A stretch of DNA of 64,000 bases. Origin: Heliopora coerulea. Taxonomy: Eukaryota; Cnidaria; Anthozoa; Scleralcyonacea; Helioporidae. The position numbers and the translations under genes are program-made. The DNA lies in assembly GCA_030142905.1 (NCBI GenBank), contig JASJOG010000249.1, forward strand, positions 310,001-374,000. Reading direction: 5' to 3'. The notes under the pieces were generated by a model that saw only the letters and a list, made by a program, of their open reading frames with translations, searched no databases and was not told the DNA's origin. Below are positions 10,440 to 21,460 of this stretch, piece after piece (the first letter of the stretch is position 1; each line of letters opens with the position of its first letter).

Positions 10440-11463
10440 ACCAACATTTTAACCCAACATGTCAACCAAAAAACAAAGAAAACTTGTATTTAAACCACCT
10501 CTTTAACAAAGCAACCTCCTTTCCTCCGTCAGTCACCTGAGGTGTCATTGATTAGGATCCAAGTCTCCAATCATTCGGTAAACGCTGTACAAGAACGTTG
10601 ATACATACTAGAAATATTACTCCTCCATTTATGTTGAACACTTTCCGACACGTCTCCAGCTGACGTGTAAAATCGACTGACGTTGGCCAGAATAAAATCG
10701 TTCGGCGTCAGCTAGAGTGAAAATAGTGAGTTTAAGCAAGCTAGTACGGCTACGGCATTTCAAAAAGTTGCTTAACTAAATACATTTGAATAGAATAACA
10801 TACTGACGTTGTAGAGAATTGTGAATGTTGTTTACGCCTCTGAAACTCTTCTCAGTAGCTTAGGTCAGATGGTTAACGTTGAAAGGATCCGAAACGTCTT
10901 ACGTATTATGTGCTAACGTAGTCGTGGAAGCGTGGAAATGTGCACGTCGACGAACTGTGTAGAAGTGGGACAGAGTTAAAAATACTGTTGGGACTTCATA
11001 TTATTCATTCCTATTGTTTTGAATGAAAATTCCTATTGTAAGAACACGTTGCCGTAGTGTTTGTTTAAACTCCCTATTAAAAAGTTGAATAAGGATCGAA
11101 AAGAGTAAAAGTCATATTTTCGACGCGGAAAAGGTTACTTTTTGGAATTTTCTTTGTTTCTTCACAGAATGCTTCTTGTCCAACTTCAAGTGTTCGTTTC
11201 CCAAGTGGGTCTTTAATTGTTCATCAAACGTCCGCTTATCATTCCTAAGCCGTATTTTAAACATAAAAACAAACCCAACTTCATTCGCTCTAACCCGAGT
11301 GGCACTTTCGCAGCATAAGGCAAAATTGTTCAGGTTCGGGCTGCCTTAAACTAACCCAGCAACACATATCTCAACTGGGCGCTCAATTAACTAAAACAAA
11401 GGAACGCAGTTTTCAGCAGGGAATCCTGGTATCATATCCGTGTTACTGTGTGTATATAGAGAG
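10440..11463. other. Gene-free stretch upstream of peptide gene
   Basis: The first ~120 bases are shared with 20,370-20,475 and belong to the older duplication that produced the pseudogene. The rest has no recognisable feature. Counterpart 48,310-49,331. Confidence 0.45.
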
Positions 11464-11610
11464 AATAATACATGGGCGCGTGGAGATATGAAATTTATCT
11501 TCTCGTGTTCAGTTTGATCTGCCATAAATTCCATATATACGCTACTCGTGGCAGATCAAACTTAACACGAGAAGATAAATTCCATATCTCCAAACGCCTA
11601 TGTATTATTT
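11464..11610. mobile_element. Foldback MITE, 147 bp
   Basis: Outer arms aataatacatggg... and ...cctatgtattatt fold back. The inner parts share ttatcttctcgtgtt / aacacgagaagataa and agtttgatctgcca / tggcagatcaaact. Near-complete hairpin with a short loop, no coding capacity. Confidence 0.7.
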
Positions 11611-12259
11611 TGTTTATTTCATAAACACAAACGCACAGTCTAAAATGAGGATCAGCCATCTGGAAAGTTTTTTTCTGGTTTTGCTCTCAGAAAAGCTTAC
11701 TTTGTTAGCAAAAAATGAACCGGGCACACAAACTGAAATCAACAAATCGCCACCGAGATACGAATTCTAAAACTCTAAATCTGATTGATCTAACAATATA
11801 TTTTACGCGGATTTTCATTGGATTGTTCAACTAATATCTTTACAAGTAAAAATATCGTATCTTTTACGTGTGATAAAATGCGATTTTCCTCATCGCTCCA
11901 AAGCTTCGTATTACACTGAAGTTTACGAAATAAAACAATGTATATATTGATTGACGATTATGGGACGTTCGTCAAACGCAAACCTCAGAAGAAACAATTT
12001 CTCATTCCCAGAAATCGTTTCTCTGACAATTGAGCTTGATCAACGTCCAACGATAATCCATGAATATCTCAAAGTTCCCACATGCGGGAACATCCGTGTC
12101 GGTTCACATATTAATTTAATGACTTCTGTTTGTGAAAGAAAAATATATCCTGGGGTAGACAACACTTTCTAAAGGTTTTTTAGCTAGCCTTCTCAACGCT
12201 TTCTTAACGAATTTTGACACGTCAAGCGTAATTGTTCCCTGAAAGTTTTGACAAATTCA

Positions 12260-13500
12260 GTTATATATGTGCTGTTTGTTGTTAAGGTTTGCCACTGCGA
12301 TGAATCCTGAAGCAACCGTTAGCTTTTGAGTAAGAAAAAATAGACCAAAAAATATGGGAAAACCAAACAAGCAAGAATAAGATGATGATACAGTGACCTG
12401 TTCGTTCAAGTACAGTTGCTTTACTGTAGTTTTTTCCTCCAAGCTGTCATACATTTTTCACTTGCCTATCACTCAGAAGCTGGTTACAAACATTCGACTA
12501 CCGTTAAAAAAACTTCCTGTTGATTGCAATTTCCAACTTGAGCAAGTGCCTCTAACCACTGGAATAAGCGTGCCTCACGTAGATCCTATTGTCACCAAAC
12601 ACTAAATCGATTTGGATCGCATTAAATCGGTTCAAAAGTGACATACACGCTATTCAAATCATAGAGAAATTTCGCCGTTGAGATGTAATGAAAGTTAACC
12701 TCTCGCCCACTACAGAAACTGGCAACATATTTCTTCCTCTGACTTTACAATATTGTCCTCGTTATCTACCTCTGAATTACTCCACAAAGAAATCCTTCTA
12801 ATCAATAAAATGAAACCCGTTCTTGATAGGAATAATGGTTTTGGGCCACTTTCACCGCTAAGACGCTCTACCACTGAGCTACCAAGACTCAGATGGCGAG
12901 CTAAGGTTCAAGTTCAAGTTCAACATACGTGATGGCTATGCGTCACAAACGATATGCCAACGTGATCGAATGAAGCGAATAGACGCAAAATGCATCGAGG
13001 AGTTTGGTAATATCACGCACGATATGTGGACGTTAGTGAAGCTCTCTGAAAAACTATTTCGGAGCCCCAGAAATCGTCTGCAGCGTCTTACCGCTGAAAG
13101 TTTTGTTTTGATAATTTGTGTCATACGTACTGCTCGTTGTACAGCTTTGCCGTTTGAGATTATTCCTAAAGCAACCATTAGCTTTTAAGTCAGACAAAAC
13201 ATAACAAAAAACCCCGAAAAAATGCTAGTAAACTAAACAAGCCAGGAGATAACGATGTATGCAAGAACCGGTTCGTGCAAATTTACGTGCAATGACATAT
13301 TTAGCTTTTCCCCCCCCAACTTTTTCATACACTTTTAACTTTCCTAATTGCTCAATAGACGGTTAGCATCAGTCGACCATATAGTAACTCGACTGTCCTG
13401 TTGATTACAATTTTAAACTTGAGCAATCCGTACTGACTGGAATATCGCAATTCACGAAGACCCCGTAGATACTAAATACAGGACTTGTGAGAAGCCTGTG
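12260..13500 (-). other. Two decayed copies of the peptide-gene promoter flank
   Basis: About 12,290-12,600 and 13,140-13,490 are diverged duplicates of one another (caaccrttagctttt, then tcatacatttttcact or tcatacacttttaact, then cttcctgttgattgca or gtcctgttgattacaa, then acttgagcaa). The second also resembles the sequence just upstream of the peptide-gene TATA box (cttttaactttcctaat against acttctaacttccctaat). This suggests older relics of the same family. The 65-codon minus-strand frame at 12,257-12,454 has one hydrophobic segment but no cysteine scaffold. Counterpart 50,125-51,370. Confidence 0.35.
12855..12903 (-). repeat. tRNA-like fragment (A box only)
   Basis: Minus-strand tcttggtagctcagtggtag matches a tRNA D-arm/A box. 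No matching B box in the expected place. A SINE or tRNA fragment; the unit 2 copy is near 50,723-50,771. Confidence 0.5.
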
Positions 13501-14661
13501 AATATCAGTTGATGATCACGTTCGAGAGTTTAGCGGGCTTCCCAGTGAGGAATGACCTTTCCTTGCTTGAACAGTTAGTTATGTCTTTTTCAATTTGTAC
13601 TCAACTATAACACACAAAAAGTGACCTGTACACATCTCAGCCGAAAGTCGTCAACGGTCGACAATTTCAAGAATGAATAATGAACTGATTCCCAACAAAA
13701 GAAACAAGCATTTTAAACAAAAAACGTGAATTAAAACACGAGAAAAACGATAAAAAATATCCCTTTATAAAAGTTGCCTCCTTTCTTCCATCGACAATCT
13801 AACATGTCATCGGTTTGGATCGCGGCTTCCTAGCTATCGATGTACGCCTGCAATGACGTTGAAACAGACCCGAAAAATAACTCCTCTGTGTTGCATTTCA
13901 GATCTATTCTTTGTGGTACGAGATGCTAGTTTTTGGAGTTTTCGTAGTGTCTTTTTAGACTGCCGTATTTCCTCGATTTAGCCCTCTGGGTACTTTTTTT
14001 TTCACCGCTTCTGGACTAGGGGCTTATTAGAAGGAGGACCTAAATAGAGGCTGGGGACTTAATAAATTTTCACGTTCTTTAAAAATTTATTACATTACAG
14101 AATCATACTCAGAGAAACATGAAGAGAAAATTTCATAAAATTTTTCTCTGAAAAATTCATAAGTGCATTTTTATTTAGCCTAATCAGTATATTCCACAAG
14201 GAAAATATCACAAAGTTCTGTATATGTCCATGTATTAACTAATGTAAATAATTCTAGAAACTAAACAATCAAAGGTCATAAGAGAAACGCAACATTATAT
14301 CATCTACTGATAATATGGTGGAGGCTTATTTTTTTTCAGCGCTTCAGGACTGGGGGCTTATTAGAAGGGGGGCCTAAACAGAGGAAATACGGTATGCTCG
14401 TAGTGCAACATTAAAAGCTCGGTTTAAGTAGGCCCTTATCCTCATATCAAACTAAAGCTTATCTCCTTAAAACAACCGACCCAACTTCATTAAAAGTCAG
14501 CGCTAACCTGTGCTGCATTTTGCTGTGTAAGTAATGTTTAATTCAGGTTCGGCCAGGGTTAAACTAACCTGCCTTAAACAGCTCAGCCAGACTCTAAATT
14601 AACTTAAGTTCTCGTATCATTTCTAAGTTACCGCGAGTAACAATGTATGCATATATATATA
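13500..14661. other. Gene-free stretch
   Basis: Contains two related blocks about 340 bp apart (ttcaccgcttctggactagg near 14,002 and ttcagcgcttcaggactggg near 14,336, each followed by ggcttattagaagg), which look like the ends of a small decayed element. No gene. Counterpart 51,370-52,533. Confidence 0.4.
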
Positions 14662-16317
14662 CGGTACTTTGCATAAGTTTTAGGAAACCCTTGACTTTTT
14701 TGTTTCAGCCAGGTTCTAGGGACTATAAATATTTCTGTCAGTATGACCGTACATTGTATAAAGATACATTTTTGAAATACAGACACACATGAAAATAAAA
14801 TAAAAGTAAAGAAAGTTTGTATTTGTTCAGGCTGACATTAATATTTGGTATGACCCCTTTTTGCACGTAGAACAGTTTGGATTCTCTTACGCAGACTACC
14901 CTGACGTTTTCTCAAGTAATCGCTTCATATGTTATACCAAACGTCCTTCAGAACTTCCCAGAGCTCTGTTGAGGACTTGGGCTGTCTTTCTTGCCGTTCT
15001 CTGTCAAGGTGATCCCATACTGCTTAACTAATGTTCAAGTCAGGACTTTGTGGAGGGTAGTCCATTACTGTGAGGGCTCTGTCAGTTGTTTTCCTCTCTA
15101 ATAATAATGATTCCATAGCATGAGCAGTGTGCTTTGGATCATTGTCATGCTGAAAAATAAAGTACTTTCCAATCAGACGCTTTCCAGAAGGAATAGCATG
15201 ATGAATGAGAATCTGCCTGTGCTTTTCGGCACTTAGGATTCCATTAATGCGGACAATATGCCCAACACATCTGACTGAAATGCAGCCCCAGACCATTACA
15301 GACCTTCCGCCGTGTTTCACTAAAAGCTTGCAAGAATTCATTATTGTACCTCTCACCAACCCTTCTTTATACATATTACCCACGATTGGACCCTAAAAGT
15401 TCGAACTTTGATTTATCATTCCAAAGCATTTGTTTTCATTGATCTTCATTTCAATCTTTGCGAGTTTTGCATATTTTAGCCTCTTTTCCCTGTTCCCTTT
15501 CCAGATAAATGGTTTCGTGGCTGCTGCATGTCCATTAAGGCCGTTTGTAATCAAGCTTCTTCGAACTGTAGATGGATCTACTTTGGGTCCAGATGAATCT
15601 GCCAGATGCTGAACAAGGTCTTTGCTAGATTTCTTCCTGTCTGCTAAGGAAGTGACTTTGAAGAACTGCTCATCTGATACAGATAGCTTTTTAGGCCTTC
15701 CACGTCTTTTTTTTTTGTCATTGACATGTCCAGATATTTGAAATTTCTCAAAAACAGCTTGAATCTCACATCTTGAGAATCATGCTTGTCGGCTTATTTC
15801 CCTTTGAGAATGGCCTTGTTGATGCAAAATTATAATTTTTTGCCTGTCAAACAGTGTAATGTTTGGCATTTTGCGTGCAATGACTTGATAAGAAACGTTT
15901 TCAGTATTAGCAAGTTAGTAATGATTGTTTAAAGATGTGCTCTTATCGAATTGGTCTGTCAAGTTCAACGGATCATTAGATCAATTCGGACGCATGAAAA
16001 AAACCCATGACAAAAAGTAAACCAAACTCAAACCAAAGCTTTGTAAGCTTTGTGAAGGAAGCCTTGTGTAACATACCAGAATATTAATGCAACAAACTTC
16101 AAAACAGTTTGCTTACAAGAATTCAACCTGTTTTACATGCAAAATGGGCATAACAAATAATGATTTAAGACTGGAGATGTACCGACTTTTTATAATGTTT
16201 GCACTTCATGTCTACATATTTGTTGAGTGTAATATTGGACTAAGCAATATGTACTTATAGTCCCTACAACCTTGCCGCAGCAAAAAAGTTAAGGGTGGCC
16301 TAAGACTTTTGCACAAT

Positions 16318-16321
<4 letters not shown>
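14662..16321 (-). mobile_element. Tc1-like transposon, 1.66 kb, inactive
   Basis: Inverted ends cggtactttgcataag... and ...cttttgcacaatattg sit between TA dinucleotides (14,660-14,661, 16,322-16,323). The size is normal for Tc1. The minus-strand transposase is broken, but clear blocks survive, including WNDKSKF (first catalytic Asp), VKHGGRSVMVWGCIS, FQHDNDPKHTA (second Asp) and PPQSPDLN. Frames are interrupted before and after the open segment. Confidence 0.9.
15024..15383 (-). pseudogene. Tc1 transposase fragment (DDE domain)
   Basis: Open segment of 119 codons covering the middle of the DDE domain. It ends in a stop exactly where Tc1 transposases carry the third catalytic acid: the expected PDLN-x-x-E-x-VWD block reads PDLNIS, stop, AVWD. 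Upstream the frame also has stops after GSNRG. The unit 2 copy shares the same stop, so the element was dead before the large duplication. Confidence 0.85.

Positions 16322-16366
<45 letters not shown>
16322..16366. repeat. (TA)n microsatellite
   Basis: An uninterrupted run of about 22 TA units directly at the Tc1 insertion site. Only a short, interrupted tract exists in unit 2 (54,197-54,221), so the length changed after duplication. Confidence 0.9.
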
Positions 16367-16370
<4 letters not shown>

Positions 16371-16663
16371 CTCTCACACTCAAACATCCTCTATAAACTC
16401 TCACACTAAAAAGCAGGCGAGTTAAGTGGTTTTAAATAATCTTAACGTATTGCGCAGAGAAATATCCGATCTTTCTTTATTCCGGCAGCGCGGCAAGATT
16501 CAGCGACTGTAGTTGGTAAGTTATGTTGACTAAGATAATGATGCTTCGGCTTACAGTCACATATGCAAGTGCAAAAGAGCATTGCAGACATAATAAAGAT
16601 TGCGTGTCGCCAATGTTCGCTTCTCAGCCATCTGTGTGGGATATTCAATACTAAAGTTATGTT

Positions 16664-17418
16664 AGTTAGAAATATAATAGCCCAGCAAACAAGTTTAAAT
16701 AGAGCCATAATGGAACCATATCTTTAAAAGAGTTTTATTGACTAACGTTTCGTTACTTAACCAGTAACATCATCAGAGTAATTATTTACAAGAGTTGAGA
16801 GGCTTAAATAGCTAACTGTTACAAAAATAGTGATGAAAGAATGTCACAAAGGATTAGCGGAACGATTAGCAAGAACAATTAACGGAAGGAGTGCGAGTAA
16901 TAAAGTGATGAAGAATTAGACGTGTGAAGAATTTAATTAGAGGGGAGGGGAAAAAAAAAAAAATGTCAAGAAATAACGTTAAAAAAGTGCTAAAGGAAAG
17001 GATCTGAATGCAACCGTCTCTTAACGCTAATATCAGATCCTTTCCTTTAGCACTTTTTTAACGTTATTTCTTGACATTTTTTTTTTTTTCCCCTCCCCTC
17101 TAATTAAATTCTTCACACGTCTAATTCTTCATCACTTTATTACTCGCACTCCTTCCGTTAATTGTTCTTGCTAATCGTTCCGCTAATCCTTTGTGACATT
17201 CTTTCATCACTATTTTTGTAACAGTTAGCTATTTAAGCCTCTCAACTCTTGTAAATAATTACTCTGATGATGTTACTGGTTAAGTAACGAAACGTTAGTC
17301 GATAAAACTCTTTTAAAGATATGGTTCCATTATGGCTCTATTTAAACTTGTTTGCTGGGCTATTATATTTCTAACTAAACTTCGTTTTCCACCTGGCTGT
17401 TCAATCGCAACGATCTTG
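16664..17418 (+). mobile_element. Giant hairpin retroelement insertion, only in unit 1 (Penelope-like)
   Basis: Two 345-nt arms (16,663-17,007 and 17,033-17,377) are almost perfect inverted complements around a 25-nt loop, followed by a unique 41-nt tail to 17,418. A 14-bp duplication (actaaagttatgtt) flanks it at 16,650-16,663 and 17,419-17,432. Unit 2 has the empty site near 54,513. Each arm carries a hammerhead-like core. Paired inverted arms plus hammerhead motifs are known from Penelope-like elements; placement there is inference because no coding region is present. Confidence 0.7.
17258..17306 (+). ncRNA. Hammerhead-ribozyme-like core, right arm of hairpin
   Basis: CTGATGA at 17,264, a stem II pairing gttac with gtaac, GAAA at 17,289, a two-base stem III (AC/GT) and a GTC cleavage triplet ending at 17,300. 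There is one extra U between CUGAUGA and stem II, and stem I pairing is weak, so activity is uncertain. The complementary copy lies on the minus strand at 16,740-16,776. Confidence 0.45.
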
Positions 17419-17931
17419 ACTAAAGTTATGTTACTTTTGATCACAATATTTTGTGCTAAAAGTGCCCTCAAAATGCAGGAAATCGCATTTAAGCGCAAAT
17501 GAAAATCAAAAATTTTCCAGGGAAGCATGCTCTGGACCCCGCTTGAGAAACCTAGCCCCTTCGGCGCTCGACCATCCCCCCGAATTTGGACATCTTCCTA
17601 CCGCGGAACAGAGGTGCATGCCAACAGGGTAGAAAGTGACAATCTATTCAACCAGGAAGGCTGTGTTTGGGGTTCCATAACTTAAAACAACTCCACTTCG
17701 CATTAGCATACCGTTGGCGCTCTCAACTCTATCTTGGGCTGTCAGCTACAAGATACACAAGAAGTTTTCACACATGCATCTAGTTATAAGCACACAGACG
17801 CTAAATCATCACCAATTATACAATTTTATTAATTTGAAGACAAGTAAAGACAAGTGAGCTACTGTTACTTCGGCCCTAGGTTGCTATACGTCACGACAGT
17901 ACAAGAATAAAAGTACAGTAACATATAGGAG

Positions 17932-18138
17932 CTATCTATCGCAACACTGTCGACGGAACGGAATTGTCGGTGCACAATTTTGTGGACAAACGATATTTTG
18001 ACAGTTAGAAGTCTTCCGGTCGTCGTCAAGTGTAAATATGACATCATGACAAGCATGACAGCACGGTCGTCAATAGCAGCAAGTTTACAAAGAGCAAATC
18101 TTCACTGGATTCTCAAACTCTATCAGACTTCTGCAAGT
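17932..18138 (-). pseudogene. Decayed six-cysteine peptide gene, unit 1
   Basis: The 3' UTR and downstream flank are about 97% like those of the intact gene at 9,684-9,968. The mature region is recognisable from its closing cysteine pair and a normal stop. The fourth scaffold cysteine is replaced by arginine, leaving five. Most of the propeptide is deleted. Another deletion of about 22 bp removes the start codon region, and the remaining signal-peptide stretch is out of frame with a stop. A 725-bp Harbinger element separates it from its TATA box (18,897-18,904). Not expected to make the peptide. Confidence 0.85.
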
Positions 18139-18141
18139 CTA

Positions 18142-18866
18142 GGGCCCCGTCTACAGGTATACGGATTAGTTTGAAAACGCAACGTTTTCTTTGCGAATTC
18201 GCCTTCCGTCCACACGTATCCGGCGAATACGCTGACCGAAAACGCAACCTTTTGAAAACGGTGTTCAGGGTGGAAACTTTTGAAAACGCAACGCTAGCGT
18301 TTTCGTGTGGACGCATTAAAACGGAACCTTTTGAAAACGATGAAGTAATAGTCTCGAATCCAGTCCATCCACGTGCATCGGTGCATTGGTAAATTAAAAA
18401 TGGCGGACAGACAAGCTGTTTTTTTCGATACTAATCGGGCTTATTTCAAGCCTTATTAATAGCATATGTTCATTTAAATAATGCGATGTTAGGTTTTCAG
18501 GCTGATTATGCAAGGAAATGAATGAACATAATCAGGGTTCTTTCATTGCTAGTCGCAAAAATTGGGACCGTGAAACACTTAAACAGAAGGCGTCAAGCAC
18601 GATCTCGACGATTCTGGGTTAGACCTGGACAAACAAGTGTTTGGTGCGCTAATTTTGTCAACGAAATAGTTAACCCAGAGGAGTGGAATATAATAATGTA
18701 TAATAGCGCATACTCAGTAAGTGATTCTAGCGTTTTCGGTCGCTTTAGCGTATTTGTGTGGACGGTCGAAAACGATTTAGATGCGCTACGTGTGGACGCG
18801 AATTTTTTTGAAAACGGAAAAATATGTCTGCGTTTTCAAACGAATCCGTATACGTGTGGACAGGGC
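18142..18866 (+). mobile_element. PIF/Harbinger non-autonomous element, ~725 bp
   Basis: Ends gtatacggattagtttgaaa and its inverted match at the right (tttcaaacgaatccgtatac) form the terminal repeats. The duplication CTA (18,139-18,141, 18,867-18,869) matches the 3-bp target rule. The intact paralogue near 10,010 (gcaagtctaaaatgac) is the empty site. Inside, 18,522-18,700 encodes an N-terminal Harbinger transposase-like block (RRRQARSRRFWVRPGQTS, then NFVNEIV-PEEW). The nuclease core is missing. Confidence 0.8.
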
Positions 18867-19615
18867 CTAGAATGACTTCTTTAGCTTTCCCTCAAGCTTT
18901 TATAGACTTCTAACTCCCCTAATAGTTCAACAGATGGTTACATCTAACCAGAGCATTTCGCACTAATGACAGGAATTACGGTGCATTACTAAGATCCAAC
19001 TACCGTCAAATAAAAAGGGTTTTAAGGGAAACCCGTTTAAGTCTGTTGATAAAAATGTTAAAGAGTTCTGCGAGCTTTACAATCAAGAATGATCCTCGGC
19101 AAAAAAAGTTGGTCGCATCTGCATAAGTTCGTTTTTATCAATTTACTGCCCCGAAAATAGTCTAGATGTATACCTCAGACATAAGTTGTTACTGATCGAC
19201 AATATTAAGAAATGAGAAATAAAACGACTACCAACAAAATGACCAACATTTTAAACCTAATATCACGACCAGGCAACAACTTAAAAAAGTATAAAATAAA
19301 ACATATTGCGAAAAATAGAGACATCTTGGAAAACTCAAGATATGAGTCAAAACAAGACGAGTATATGAGATTGCAATATTTCGACTTTATTACGAAGTCA
19401 TCATCAGACAGAAGGATTTACAAAACAAGCCAAGGTCTATATATACAGTGTGGCGTGGACAACGGCAGTTAGGAATCCTATACCTGAGATATTAACACGA
19501 CAGAACGCATTGCTAATTGCTAATTAACTCGAGAGGAAGCTATTTACTAACGTCTATATAAAAAGCTATTTACAAACGTCTGACAGAACACTCTACTCAA
19601 CTTAACACCAGTGCA

Positions 19616-19882
19616 ATGGCACAACACCTCACTGAATGCGAACACGCACAGTTTCTTGCCAACATACAGGGTCGATACAATCGACTTAATAACCACCCCT
19701 CCTTTTCGAACTCATCTAACTCTATCAAAAATTTAATCTTTAATAACTATAAAATTCTTTACTCGAGTAAATCTACTAACACTAATAAAGTCTTGTTAAT
19801 TGAAGCTCTCCGTATTAAATTTAATAAGCCTGAAATCAGCTCCGGACTGAAAGCTTCAAAAGAACTCACACTTTTCAACTAG
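19616..19882 (+). pseudogene. Penelope-like ORF, C-terminal end
   Basis: 88 codons. The closing blocks KVLLIEALRIKFNKPEI and a LTLF end follow the pattern (KE-A-x-I-x-x-KP-x-LN ... L-x-LF) seen at the C-terminus of Penelope-like proteins, after the GIY-YIG endonuclease. The catalytic parts are absent, so this is a remnant. Confidence 0.6.
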
Positions 19883-20253
19883 GCGGCCTCGCACTTTTAT
19901 ATATATTTCCGACCTTCTACTTTATACGTCTTTCTCACTCCGACTCTTTTCTTTCCTTTCCTTTGTCTTTCTTTCCTTTGTCAAGTTAATGGCTGACGAT
20001 TATTCTACCAGTTTGTCGATCTTATGGCATCTAATACTCACCTGTCTCAGTCATCTTATGTCATCTTACACATCAATATTGTCTGGTCAGTTGTTATTAA
20101 TGACCTTTGCCTTGTAAATAGCTTCTTCTCGAGTTAATTAGTGATCAGCAATGCGTTCTGTCGTGTAAATATCTCAGGTATAGGATTCCTAACTGCCGTT
20201 GTCCACATCACACTGTATATATAGACCTTGGCTTGTTTTGTACATCATTCTGT

Positions 20254-20292
20254 CTGATGATGACTTTGTAATAAAGTCGAAATATTACAGTC
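20254..20292 (+). ncRNA. Hammerhead-like core in Penelope-like right arm
   Basis: CTGATGA (20,254-20,260), stem II gactt/aagtc, GAAA (20,279-20,282), and a GTC ending at 20,292. There is one extra U after CUGAUGA. The left arm has the minus-strand version (19,369-19,407), where the triplet is ATC and stem III pairs AT with AT. Likely a degenerate type I ribozyme. Confidence 0.4.
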
Positions 20293-20529
20293 TCATATAC
20301 TCGTCTTGTTTTGACTAATATCTTGAGTTTTCCAAGATGTCTCTATTTTTCGGAATACGTTTTATTTTAAACCCAATATGTCACCCAAAAAACACAAGAA
20401 AACTTGTAATTAAACCACCACTTTAACAAAAGAACCTCCTTTCCTCCGTCAGTCACCTAAGGTGTCAGTCACGTTTGGCAGAGCAGAGCACTAGATATGT
20501 AGAGTCGCCAGTTTCACTCCCAGCTGGAG

Positions 20530-21460
20530 GCCAAACAGGTGCATTTCTCGCAAATGGTCGCGGTTGGATATTAAAGTCTTATCAACACGAGCACGTTTTC
20601 CGCAGCAAGTTTTTCGGTGAGCATTTTCATTTGCTATTATATATGAGAAAATTTGCCGGAATTTCATGGGATAAATGCATTTGCTGAAAAACTGGCGTGC
20701 CAATTTTTATGTGGCAAAGAAAAAATGTCATATGTGAAAGTTTGTCTGTGTACACGACCCGTCACAGAAAATTTGCCACATACTCAGGCGTTAGCAGTGG
20801 CTTTTTCGGTTTTGTCTCCACTGTTCATAGTCATTTCTGGTGCAGAGGCAAACGAGTTTTCAACATAGCATTTTCTGTCTGTATACACGAACAAATATCT
20901 TTGTCACAGAAAACTTGCCACAGAAAATTTGCTCCTGTGGATTAGGCTTAAAATGGTTGATTCGGACACTCGAAAATTTACTTTCACTTCACGACCTCTG
21001 AAGAATGTGATTAATCCAGTGAAGTCTCAGAACGTAGTGCTGCATTGGTGGGGAAACCGAAAGCAGGAATTTTGCCCAAGAGAAGTAGCCGTATGCGACG
21101 ATCGCTTCGTCTAAACGGGCCCTGATGCTGCTGCAGTAAAAGTTTAAGCCCGCCGCACACAATAAATATCACAGCTTCTTGCAAAGAACTGTACAGTGTG
21201 CCGGAGCTTGCGATGAAACTCCTTTTACATGCAACAAACATCGCATCGATCAAACATGGTTGATTTTTTCGCTTCCATTAGCAACTGTATACATTTACAT
21301 TCTGTCGCAAAGGTGTGCGCATTTGCGGCACTGCGACGATTAAAACCACAATAAGGGAATAGCAGAAATTTCATTAAAAAAAATGGCGTCTATAGTATGG
21401 ACGCCAGAAAAAGAAGAGTTGGTATTAAGAATTGTCGTATGCGCGAGTGGCTTTTGAGCA
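20530..21460. mobile_element. Composite of decayed Harbinger-like elements
   Basis: Internal direct and inverted repeats of cacagaaaatttgcc, with tacacgacccgtcacag and tcgcttcgtctaaacgggcc edges, recall MITE ends. A short frame at 21,383-21,457 begins MASIVWTPEKEELVLRIV, like the start of the Myb/SANT-type DNA-binding protein carried by Harbinger elements, and stops after 24 residues. Counterpart 57,610-58,540. Confidence 0.4.

Larger units (their letters stand above)
19258..20363 (+). mobile_element. Penelope-like element remnant with inverted arms
   Basis: A 1,106-bp insertion flanked by a perfect 10-bp duplication ATTTTAAACC (19,248-19,257; 20,364-20,373). The unoccupied paralogous site is near 10,445. 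Arms of about 230 bp at 19,300-19,540 and 20,125-20,360 are inverted copies of each other, each with a hammerhead-like core. Between them, a coding remnant resembles the extreme C-terminus of Penelope-like proteins. The reverse transcriptase domain is absent. Confidence 0.75.
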
